From contig NZ_VYPZ01000012.1 of NCBI RefSeq assembly GCF_008710155.1, positions 1-64,000 on the forward strand: a stretch of DNA of 64,000 nucleotides, written 5' to 3'. Position 1 is the stretch's first letter; each line of letters opens with the position of its first letter. Of this stretch, positions 51,657 to 59,399 are shown piece after piece. The position numbers and the translations under genes are program-made. The notes beneath the pieces were generated by a model. The model did not search any database. It saw only the letters and a list, made by a program, of their open reading frames with translations, and had not been told where the DNA came from. This DNA comes from Sphingobium limneticum. Its GTDB lineage: Bacteria > Pseudomonadota > Alphaproteobacteria > Sphingomonadales > Sphingomonadaceae.

Positions 51657-52292
51657 ATGCCCTGGACTCGTGATGAGATGGCCGCGCGCGCGGCGAAGGA
51701 ATTGCAGGACGGTTTCTATGTCAATCTGGGCATCGGTATCCCGACGCTGGTGGCGAACCACATCCCGGCCGGCGTGGAAGTGACGCTCCAGTCGGAAAAC
51801 GGCATGCTGGGCATCGGGCCTTTTCCTTATGAGGGGGAGGAGGATGCGGACCTGATCAATGCCGGCAAGCAGACGATCAGCGAATTGCCGCAATCGGCCT
51901 ATTTCAGTTCCGCCGACAGTTTTGCGATGATCCGGGGCGGGCATATCGACCTGACCGTGCTGGGCGCGATGGAGGTCGCGGAAAATGGGGACATCGCCAA
52001 CTGGATGATCCCCGGCAAGATGATCAAGGGCATGGGCGGCGCGATGGATCTGGTCGCGGGCGTCAAGAAGATCATCGTGGTGATGGAACATACGTCGAAA
52101 AATGGCGACGCGAAGTTCATCCCGGAATGCACGCTGCCGCTGACCGGCAAGAATGTCGTCGACATGATCGTGACGGATTTGTGCGTTTTCCAACGTCCTG
52201 ACCATGATAGCCCGTTCAAGCTGGTTGAACTGGCGCCGGGCGTGACGGCGGAGGAAGTCGCTGCTAAGACGACCGCCCATTATATCAGTTAA
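51657..52292 (+). CDS. scoB: 3-Oxoacid CoA-transferase subunit B (ScoB), 211 aa
   Basis: The beta subunit carrying the catalytic Glu, here Glu47 in [28 protein letters not shown] and [28 protein letters not shown] are typical. I chose the ATG at 51657 with GGAGAG upstream; a GTG at 51642 would overlap the phosphatase gene. With ScoA it makes the active enzyme. Confidence 0.94.
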   Translation: MPWTRDEMAARAAKELQDGFYVNLGIGIPTLVANHIPAGVEVTLQSENGMLGIGPFPYEGEEDADLINAGKQTISELPQSAYFSSADSFAMIRGGHIDLTVLGAMEVAENGDIANWMIPGKMIKGMGGAMDLVAGVKKIIVVMEHTSKNGDAKFIPECTLPLTGKNVVDMIVTDLCVFQRPDHDSPFKLVELAPGVTAEEVAAKTTAHYIS

Positions 52293-52301
52293 GGGCAATC
52301 C

Positions 52302-52742
52302 ATGAGCCTCGACGGCACGTATGACGACGCAAATATCTTCGCCCTGATCCTTCAGGGCAAGATCCCGTCGACGAAGCTCTATGAGGACGACACGACCTTC
52401 GCCTTCCTCGACATCATGCCGCAGACGAAGGGGCATGCCCTGGTCATTTCCAAATGGTCCAAGGCGCGCAACCTGCTGGAGATCGAGGAGGATGCGCTGG
52501 CCCAGGTGATGGCGACCACGAAAAAGGTCGCCGCCGCCATTCGCAAGGCGGTGAACCCCGACGGTATCCAGATCGCGCAGTTTAACGGCGCGCCGGCGGG
52601 TCAGACGATCTTCCACCTGCATGTCCATATCCTGCCGCGCTGGGAGGGCGATCCGAAGGGGTTTGCCGCTCATGGTGCCGGCGGGCAGGCGGATCCGGCG
52701 CAATTGCAGGCGTTGGCCGACGAGATTCGCGCGCAACTCTGA
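52302..52742 (+). CDS. HIT-family protein, 146 aa
   Basis: A histidine-triad nucleotide hydrolase/transferase of the Hint type. The triad is FHLHVHILPRW near residues 104-114; IPSTKLYEDDTTFAFLDIMPQTKGHALVISK is the usual N-terminal half. It lies 9 bp past scoB and may be part of the same transcript. Confidence 0.92.
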   Translation: MSLDGTYDDANIFALILQGKIPSTKLYEDDTTFAFLDIMPQTKGHALVISKWSKARNLLEIEEDALAQVMATTKKVAAAIRKAVNPDGIQIAQFNGAPAGQTIFHLHVHILPRWEGDPKGFAAHGAGGQADPAQLQALADEIRAQL

Positions 52743-52791
52743 TGTCCATCCTTCCTGCCGGTAGGCTTTCATGCCCGCGAGGCGCACGCTG

Positions 52792-54087
52792 ATGACGTTG
52801 CGCCCCTTCAACGCGCCCGGTGCGCGCTTGGCGCTGCGGTCCAAGCGTGCCAGCCAGCTATTCCAGGGAGTGCGTGGCGAAAGCGAGGTGATCCTCGACA
52901 TTTCGCGGCTGCTGTCCCGTTCCTTCCACCCGTCGCCCACCGGCATCGATCGCGTCGAATATGTCTATGCGCGCGAATTGCTGGAGCGGATGCCGGACCG
53001 GCTGGCCTTTGCCGCCGTTCATCCCGCAGGCGGCTATTATGGGCGGTTGGACAAGTCGGCGGTGCGCCAGTTTCTGGCCTTCACCACGGCCAAATGGCGC
53101 AATGCCGGTGTGGTGCCGGCTGGCGAGGGCAAGGCGGCGGTCATCCGCCACATGTTCGCCACGCGCCCGCGGCCCGTACCGCGCGCGCGCGCGCCGCGCG
53201 TCTATCTTCAGGTGTCGCCGCACCATCTGGACGATCATGCGCAGGTCGGGGCGATATTGCGGGCGGAAGGTGCGAAGTTCATCACGTTGGTCCATGACGT
53301 GATCCCGCTCAGCCATCCCGAATTTGCCCGGCCGCAAGGGGCGGAGGAGCATCTGCGCCGGGTGCGCACGATCGACAGTTTCGCCAGCGGCATCATCGGC
53401 AACAGCCAGGCGACGATCGACGCGCTGGAACCGCATATGCGGCATGGTCTGGACGGGCGCGCGGTGCGGGTCGCGCATTTCGGTGCCGATGCGCCCGATA
53501 TTTTCGGCGCCAAGGACGAGGATGTGCCGGATCGGCCCTATTTCGTCTATATTTCGACGATCGAGCCGCGCAAGAATCATCTGCTTCTGCTCAATATCTG
53601 GCGGCGGCTGGTCGAACGTCTGGGCGATGCGGCGCCGGTGCTGGTGCTGATCGGCCGGCGCGGCTGGGAAAATGAGAATGTGATCGACATATTGGAGCGG
53701 GCCGAAGCGCTGCGCGGCCATGTGATCGAGGCGGGCGAGGTGTCCGACAATCGCATGCATGCGCTGGTCGCCCATGCCCGTGCGATGTTGATGCCGTCCT
53801 TCGCGGAAGGATTCGGCATGCCGGTGGTCGAGGCGCTGGCGGCCGGCGTCCCGGTGATATGCAGCGATATCGTCGCCCATCGCGAGGTCGGCGGAGATGG
53901 GCCCGATTATCTCGATCCGCTGGACGGGCTGGGATGGATGCGCGCGATCGAGGCCTATAGCCAGCCGGACGCGCCGGCACGCGCGGCGCAGATCGCGCGG
54001 CTGGTCGATTGGCGCGCGCCGACCTGGCGTGACTATTTCGACATCATCACCGACCTGATCGAAGAAGTAACAGCCTCTGTTCCTTGA
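52792..54087 (+). CDS. Glycosyltransferase family 4 in the capsule cluster, 431 aa
   Basis: A GT-B glycosyltransferase. ILDISRLLSRSFHPSPTGIDRVEYVYARELL marks the N-terminal half. YISTIEPRKNHLLLLNIWRRL and PSFAEGFGMPVVEALAAGVPVICSD mark the donor-binding half. I chose the ATG at 52792; an ATG at 52771 is also possible. It precedes KpsC- and KpsS-like genes, so it probably builds a capsule or related glycan. Confidence 0.88.
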   Translation: MTLRPFNAPGARLALRSKRASQLFQGVRGESEVILDISRLLSRSFHPSPTGIDRVEYVYARELLERMPDRLAFAAVHPAGGYYGRLDKSAVRQFLAFTTAKWRNAGVVPAGEGKAAVIRHMFATRPRPVPRARAPRVYLQVSPHHLDDHAQVGAILRAEGAKFITLVHDVIPLSHPEFARPQGAEEHLRRVRTIDSFASGIIGNSQATIDALEPHMRHGLDGRAVRVAHFGADAPDIFGAKDEDVPDRPYFVYISTIEPRKNHLLLLNIWRRLVERLGDAAPVLVLIGRRGWENENVIDILERAEALRGHVIEAGEVSDNRMHALVAHARAMLMPSFAEGFGMPVVEALAAGVPVICSDIVAHREVGGDGPDYLDPLDGLGWMRAIEAYSQPDAPARAAQIARLVDWRAPTWRDYFDIITDLIEEVTASVP

Positions 54088-54224
54088 CCTTGCCGGACGG
54101 CAATCGCATGGTCGGACGAGCTAATGAAGGACAGGGGCATGGCCCGCATCGGGGCATCATCAAGGGACGCAAACAGCGCATCGTCGCGCGCCGCGTGGAT
54201 CATGCGCAAGCACATCCTTTCTTG

Positions 54225-55862
54225 ATGACGACTATTGCGTTTCTGCGATCGCCGCCCTTTGCCGGCATTGCCGCCGCGACGGCGGCCGTCAGCGCGCCGG
54301 CGGTCGGCGAAGGCGATGGCGCGTCGATATCGGACGACATGCTGGTACTGCTGGCGCAGGCCCGTGTGGGGGGCGATTATTGGGGGCATCGGCCGCAAGG
54401 GCTGCGCCTGGTCGTGCGCGATGGGGTGTCGGTCGATGGATCGCATCTGGAAGGGCTGTTGCCGGAGCAGATCGGGATCGTGCCGGGGCCGGGGCGCGCA
54501 TCGAGCGCGGGCGCGGGCCGACGCCTGCCCGATGGGTGCGATCCGTGGGCGCTGGTGGCGCAGGTGGATTCCGTCCATGCGGCAGCGGATGACGAGCTGG
54601 CTCTGGTCGCAGGCTTGCTGGAGGTGCCGGTGATCGGTCCCGACGGTCTGCGGGTCGACCCTGCCATGCTGCGCAGCATGTTGCGGGCAAGGTTGGCGGC
54701 GGCCAGCTATCGCGACTGTTTTACCGAGGCGGCCGTGGATATCGTGACCGTCATCACGCAGCTGGCCGACTGGCGGCGGCATATGGATGGCAATCGCGGG
54801 ATCGCAGCGGCCAGCGGCATGGCCTTCTGGAAGCGGGAGGCGATCGGCCATTTCCTGTGGGATGGACTGCGCGCGCCGCCTTTCCTGTCGGCAGAGCGCG
54901 GCTTGCGCCGGGCGCAGCGGGCGGGCGGGGCGCTGGCCATTTGGCCCTCGCGCGTGCCGCCGGGCACGTCGCAGGCCGCCGCCGCCATGGGTGTTTCGAT
55001 CGCGCAGGTCGAGGACGGTTTCCTGCGCTCGCGCGGGCTGGGTGCCGCGCTGCATCCGCCCGGGTCGGTCGTGGTGGATCGCAGCGGTATCTATTATGAT
55101 GGGCGCAGGGCCAATGATCTGGAAACCCTGCTGGCAACGCATGAATTCCCCTCGGCTCTGGTCGAGCGGGCAGGGCGATTGCGCGAACGCATATGTTCGG
55201 CGGGCGTCACCAAATATGGGCCGGAAGCAGGGCAGATGATCGGCCTGCCATCCGGACGGCGCACGGTGCTGGCGGTCGGGCAGGTGGAGGATGACCTGTC
55301 CGTCCGGTATGGCGGTGCGGGTGTCGCGGGCAATCTGGATTTCCTGGCGCGGGTCCGCCGGGCCGAACCGGACGCCTGGATCGTCTACCGACCCCATCCC
55401 GACGTGCAGGCCGGCCATCGCAAGGGGCATCTGCCCGATGCGACCGTGCTGGCGCATGCCGACGCCATCGATACCGGCGCGCCGCTGATGGAACTGGTGC
55501 AGACGGTGGACGAGGTGCATGTCCTGTCGTCGCTGACCGGGTTCGAGGCGCTGATGCGCGGCCGGTCCGTCACGGTCCATGGCATGCCCTTTTACGCCGG
55601 CTGGGGCCTGACCCGCGATCTGGCCAAATCAACTGGTCGCCGCGGCCGTCAACTCGGCGTGGATCAGCTTGTGGCGGCCGCCCTCATTCTCTATCCTCGC
55701 TATATTGATCCGGTTACGCGGTTGCCGTGCGGCCCGGAAGTGATGGTGGACCGCATGGCAAATGGATCGACGCCGCCGATGACATGGCTTATTCGGCTGC
55801 GGATGCTACAGGGGAAGTTGCGTCGTTTTATGACTTTGTTCGCCGAGTTGTTGCATGGCTGA
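54225..55862 (+). CDS. KpsC-like capsular polysaccharide protein, 545 aa
   Basis: KpsC proteins add beta-Kdo residues to the lipid anchor of group 2 capsules. The C-terminal module is complete: QVEDGFLRSRGLGAALHPPGS, IYYDGRRANDLETLL, LAVGQVEDDLSVRYGGAG, WIVYRPHPDVQAG and SLTGFEALMRGRSVTVHGMPFYAGWGLT. The N-terminal about 190 residues are short and poorly conserved compared with full-length KpsC of about 670 residues. I chose the ATG at 54225 (MTTIAFLRSPP); the open frame begins earlier at 54084. It overlaps kpsS by 8 bases. Confidence 0.83.
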   Translation: MTTIAFLRSPPFAGIAAATAAVSAPAVGEGDGASISDDMLVLLAQARVGGDYWGHRPQGLRLVVRDGVSVDGSHLEGLLPEQIGIVPGPGRASSAGAGRRLPDGCDPWALVAQVDSVHAAADDELALVAGLLEVPVIGPDGLRVDPAMLRSMLRARLAAASYRDCFTEAAVDIVTVITQLADWRRHMDGNRGIAAASGMAFWKREAIGHFLWDGLRAPPFLSAERGLRRAQRAGGALAIWPSRVPPGTSQAAAAMGVSIAQVEDGFLRSRGLGAALHPPGSVVVDRSGIYYDGRRANDLETLLATHEFPSALVERAGRLRERICSAGVTKYGPEAGQMIGLPSGRRTVLAVGQVEDDLSVRYGGAGVAGNLDFLARVRRAEPDAWIVYRPHPDVQAGHRKGHLPDATVLAHADAIDTGAPLMELVQTVDEVHVLSSLTGFEALMRGRSVTVHGMPFYAGWGLTRDLAKSTGRRGRQLGVDQLVAAALILYPRYIDPVTRLPCGPEVMVDRMANGSTPPMTWLIRLRMLQGKLRRFMTLFAELLHG

Positions 55863-57117
55863 AGCGTCCGCAAAGACATTCCTGTTCCTGCAAGGGCCAC
55901 ATGGCCCCTATTTTGCGATGCTTGCAGACGCCTTGCGCGAGCGCGGGCATCGGGCTTTGCGGATCAACATCAATGGCGGCGACAAGGTCGACTGGCCGGG
56001 CGAAGCCACCGACTATCGCGGTACATTTCGCAACTGGCCGCTCTTCTTCGACGATTTCATCGTCAATCATGGCGTCACGGATCTTATTCTCTACGGTGAT
56101 TGCCGCCCCTATCATACGTCCGCGCATGGCATGGCGCGCCTGCGCGATCTGCGCGTCCATGTGGTCGAGGAAGGCTATATCCGGCCGGACTTCATGACGT
56201 TGCAGGATGACGGGGTGAACGGCAATTCCACCCTGCCGCTCGACCCCAAATGGTATCTGGAGGAGGCCAGCGCCCTTCCGACGCAGGAGGAAGTCCTGCC
56301 GCAGATCCCGTCGACCTTCCGCGCGCGTGCGCGCAACACGATGCGCAACGGCCTGGCCGCCGCGTTGATGCGGCCCATCTTTCCCTTTTACAACACGCAC
56401 AGGCCGCACAGCTTCCTGATGGAATCCGCCGCCTGGTGCTGGAAGCTGATCATGCGCAAAAGCCATGAGCGGCGGTCGCGGGCGGAATGGGAGAAGATCA
56501 AGGATCAGCCCTATTTCACGCTGCCGCTTCAGCTGAATTCCGACTATCAGATCCGCATCCACTCGCCGTTCGGCAATATGCGGGCGGCGTTGCGGTTCGT
56601 CATCAAGAGTTTCGCCCAGCATGCGCCGGACAATGTATCGCTGGTCGTCAAGCGGCACCCGCTGGATGCCGGGCTTGTCGGATGGGACAGGCTCACGCGC
56701 CGGCTGGCCCATCATTATGGCGTTGCGGATCGGGTCATCTATCTGGCCGACTGGGACATTGCCGATGTGGTGGGCAAGTCGCTGGGCGTCGTCACGGTCA
56801 ACAGCACGGTCGGCACGCTGGCCCTGAATGTGGGCAAGCCGGTGATGGTGTTGGGCCATGCCGTCTACAAGGTGCCGGGCGTCGTCTATACGGGCAGCCT
56901 GGACGATTTCTGGCAACGCCCCAAGGCACCGGATTTGCAGCTTTACGCCGCGTTTCGGCGCGTGCTGATCGAGCGCTGCCTGGTGCGGGGTGGCCTGCTA
57001 AGCGATGAAGGCCTGCACATGCTGGTCGGCAATTCCGTCGCGCGCCTGCTGGCCCATCGGCGATCGAAAGCGCCGGACATGCTGACGGAGCGGCGCCCCA
57101 GATTGGTCGGCAGCTAG
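55855..57117 (+). CDS. KpsS-like capsule biosynthesis protein, 420 aa
   Basis: KpsS adds the first Kdo to lyso-phosphatidylglycerol in capsule assembly. Family stretches are FLFLQGPHGPYFAMLADALRERGH, FNGGD-like NINGGDKVDWPG, LYGDCRPYH, VEEGYIRPDF, FVIKSFA, VVKRHPLD and VNSTVGTLALNVGKPVMVLG. The start overlaps the KpsC-like gene, so the two are coupled. No kpsM/T/E/D export genes are in the window. Confidence 0.87.
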   Translation: MAEASAKTFLFLQGPHGPYFAMLADALRERGHRALRININGGDKVDWPGEATDYRGTFRNWPLFFDDFIVNHGVTDLILYGDCRPYHTSAHGMARLRDLRVHVVEEGYIRPDFMTLQDDGVNGNSTLPLDPKWYLEEASALPTQEEVLPQIPSTFRARARNTMRNGLAAALMRPIFPFYNTHRPHSFLMESAAWCWKLIMRKSHERRSRAEWEKIKDQPYFTLPLQLNSDYQIRIHSPFGNMRAALRFVIKSFAQHAPDNVSLVVKRHPLDAGLVGWDRLTRRLAHHYGVADRVIYLADWDIADVVGKSLGVVTVNSTVGTLALNVGKPVMVLGHAVYKVPGVVYTGSLDDFWQRPKAPDLQLYAAFRRVLIERCLVRGGLLSDEGLHMLVGNSVARLLAHRRSKAPDMLTERRPRLVGS

Positions 57118-57123
57118 GGCTTG

Positions 57124-57223
57124 GAGCATGATCCGATTGGATTGGATCGAATCATGCGACAAGAGTCTTTTGTTTTCCGCATTTTGCGAGCCGTCAGCTG
57201 TGCTAGCTGACTTCAAAATGCTC
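57124..57223. repeat. Nested inverted-repeat element between kpsS and modC
   Basis: GAGCAT (57124-57129) pairs with ATGCTC (57218-57223) at the outside. Inside are GCATGATCCGAT / ATCGAATCATGC (57126-57137, 57146-57157) and the hairpin GTCAGCT-GTGCT-AGCTGAC (57193-57211). The element fills the 105-bp gap between convergent genes. It may act as a terminator and is probably a dispersed intergenic repeat. Confidence 0.6.
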
Positions 57224-57837
57224 TAATCATCCCCGGCCATGGTCACGATCATGGCCGACAGCCGTTCCGCTTCGCCGATATCGTGGGTGACGTAGAGGAT
57301 GGGGGCGCGCATGCGGATCTGGTCGATCGCATCGAGAATGTCGCTCTTGCGGTGGCGATCGAGCGAGGAGAGCGGTTCGTCGAGCAGCAGGAAGCGCGGG
57401 CCGGACAGGAGCGCCCGGCCGATCGCCACGCGCTGCGCCTCGCCGCCGGAAAGATTGCGCGGCCAGCGGTGGAGCAGATGGCCGATCCCCAGAAAGTCCA
57501 GCACATCGTCCATGTCGACCGATATGCCGGTGCGCCGACCATAGAGCAGGTTGGCGCGCACCCGCATATGCGGGAAGAGGCGGCGATCCTGGAAGACATA
57601 GCCGGCATGTCGCTCCGCGGGAGGCATGTCGATTTTTGCGTCGCTGTCGAACAGGGTCTGGCCGTCCACGGCGATATGCCCGCGATCGGGCCTTATGATG
57701 CCGGCCACCATGTCGAGGATGCTGGTCTTGCCGACGCCCGATGGGCCGACCAGCGCGACCAGCGGGCGATCGGTGCGGACGGTCAGCGCGATCCTGCGCC
57801 CGCCGACGGTCCGGCTGACGTCGATGTCAAATGACAT
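57223..57837 (-). CDS. modC: Molybdate ABC transporter ATP-binding protein ModC (short form), 204 aa
   Basis: The ATPase of the molybdate importer. Walker A is VGPSGVGKTSI, the signature LSGGEAQRVAIGRAL and Walker B FLLLDEPLSSLD. It ends after the ATPase domain; the C-terminal molybdate-binding TOBE/MOP domain of E. coli-type ModC is absent. I chose the ATG at 57837, which overlaps modB by 11 bases. Confidence 0.88.
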   Translation of the reverse strand: MSFDIDVSRTVGGRRIALTVRTDRPLVALVGPSGVGKTSILDMVAGIIRPDRGHIAVDGQTLFDSDAKIDMPPAERHAGYVFQDRRLFPHMRVRANLLYGRRTGISVDMDDVLDFLGIGHLLHRWPRNLSGGEAQRVAIGRALLSGPRFLLLDEPLSSLDRHRKSDILDAIDQIRMRAPILYVTHDIGEAERLSAMIVTMAGDD

Positions 57838-58540
57838 GGCGACCCCCATGGGCAATCCGGCGCACCATGATTTCCGACAGCATCAGCGCGCCGAGCGACA
57901 GCATCGTCGAAAGGATGGCGAAGCGAGTGACCATCGCTTCCCCGTCCGGCATCTGCATCGCGGCGTAGATGGCGATCGGCAGCGTGCGGGTTTCGCCCGG
58001 CACGTCGGATACGAAGGTGATGGTCGCGCCGAATTCACCCAGCGAGCGGGCGAAGCCAAGGATGATGGCGGCCAGGACGCCGGGCAGGGCGAGTGGCAGC
58101 GAAATGGTGAAGAATATCCGTAGCCGCGATGCACCCAGCGTGGCGGCGGCACTTTCCAGCCTCGTGTCGATCGCTTCGATAGACAGGCGGATGGCCCGGA
58201 CCATGAGTGGAACGGCCATGATGGCGGCGGCCAGCGCGGCGCCCGTCCAGCGGAACAGCAGGGTGATGCCGAAAACGTCCGACAGCCATCGGCCGATCGG
58301 CCCGTTCATGCCGAACAGCAGCAGCAGCAGCCATCCGGTCACGACCGGTGGCAGCACCAGCGGCAGATGGACCAGCGCATCGACCAGCAATTTGCCGGGA
58401 AAGCGCCAGCGGGCCAGCATCCAGGCGATGCAGAAGCAGGCTGGCAGGATCGCGGCGACCGCGACCAGGCTGACCTTCAGCGAGAGGGCCAATATGCTCC
58501 ATTCTTCAGGAGACAGGGCGGCGTAGATGTCGCTGCTCAA
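57827..58540 (-). CDS. modB: Molybdate ABC transporter permease ModB, 237 aa
   Basis: The inner-membrane channel of the molybdate importer, with about five to six helices and the EAA-type loop ATLGASRLRIFFTISLPLALPGVL followed by GFARSLGEFGATI. The likely start is the TTG at 58540, which overlaps the modA stop (TTGA). The frame is open further upstream, but that lies inside modA. Confidence 0.9.
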   Translation of the reverse strand: MSSDIYAALSPEEWSILALSLKVSLVAVAAILPACFCIAWMLARWRFPGKLLVDALVHLPLVLPPVVTGWLLLLLFGMNGPIGRWLSDVFGITLLFRWTGAALAAAIMAVPLMVRAIRLSIEAIDTRLESAAATLGASRLRIFFTISLPLALPGVLAAIILGFARSLGEFGATITFVSDVPGETRTLPIAIYAAMQMPDGEAMVTRFAILSTMLSLGALMLSEIMVRRIAHGGRHVI

Positions 58541-59307
58541 GGCGCGCTGAAACCATAGCGTGCCAGCACGGCGCGTCCCTTGGGCGAGAGCAGGAAGGTC
58601 CGGAACGCGTCCGCATCGGCATGGCGACTGGTCCGCAGGCGGGCGACGGGATAGCGGATCGGCGGGTGCGTCCAGGCCGGGAAGATGCCCGCAATCCGGA
58701 CCTTGCGCGACGCGCGGGCATCGGTCGCATAGACGATGCCGAGCCGCGCTTCGCCCCGTTCGACGAGGGCGAGTGCGGCGCGGACATTTTCCGCGCGCAC
58801 GACCTTGGGCGATACCGCGGTCCACACGCCCAATTGGGTCAGCGCGGCCTTGCCATATTTGCCGGCGGGCACGCTGTCGGGATCGGCCATGGCCAGCCGG
58901 GACGAGCCGAGCGCACGGGCGATCGGCATGCCGCGCCCCATCTTCACCTGCGCCGGCTGACGGATCGGCGTGACCAATACCAGCTGATTGCCGGCGATGT
59001 CCGCGCGCGTCCGGGGCTGGATCAGGCCGCCTTTCTCGACGATGTCCATCCAGTCTTCATCGGCCGAAATGAACAGGTCGGCCGGCGCCCCCGCGCGGAT
59101 CTGTCGCGCCAGTGCGGACGAGCCGGCGAAGGAGAGGACCGGTTGGGCATGGCCCTGCCGCGCCCATTCGACGGCGGCGACGGCCAGCACATCCTGCAGG
59201 CTGGCGGCCGCAAGTATCACCGGGCCGCGATCGTTCGCGGCGCTGGACGGATTGGCCGACAGCAAAAGGAGCAATGCGCAAAAGGCGCGAAGGAAAGGGG
59301 GCTTCAT
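58537..59307 (-). CDS. modA: Molybdate-binding protein ModA, 256 aa
   Basis: The periplasmic receptor for molybdate/tungstate. A signal peptide covers about 1-23 (CALLLLLSANPSSAA). Ligand-binding stretches are VILAAASLQDVL, FAGSSALARQI, the Ala-rich GAPADLFISAD and LGIVYATDAR. I chose the ATG at 59307. It heads modABC and diverges from the molybdopterin-oxidoreductase-like gene with 92 bp between. No clear ModE site is visible there. Confidence 0.9.
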   Translation of the reverse strand: MKPPFLRAFCALLLLLSANPSSAANDRGPVILAAASLQDVLAVAAVEWARQGHAQPVLSFAGSSALARQIRAGAPADLFISADEDWMDIVEKGGLIQPRTRADIAGNQLVLVTPIRQPAQVKMGRGMPIARALGSSRLAMADPDSVPAGKYGKAALTQLGVWTAVSPKVVRAENVRAALALVERGEARLGIVYATDARASRKVRIAGIFPAWTHPPIRYPVARLRTSRHADADAFRTFLLSPKGRAVLARYGFSAP

Positions 59308-59399
59308 CCGGCCTTTTTGCGCTGCATTGCCGGGCAACTCAACCGGGAACGGCAGGTGCGACCTTTTTCCCGCGATCCCGATCGGCTAGAGGGTCGGCG

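Noticed and set aside
54033..55580. 515-codon open frame on the minus strand
   Set aside because: It is antisense to the KpsC-like gene.
59308..59399. ModE operator or Moco riboswitch between modA and the NasA-like gene
   Set aside because: The 92-bp gap shows no convincing ATCG-TATATA-like dyad and is too short for a Moco riboswitch together with two promoters.
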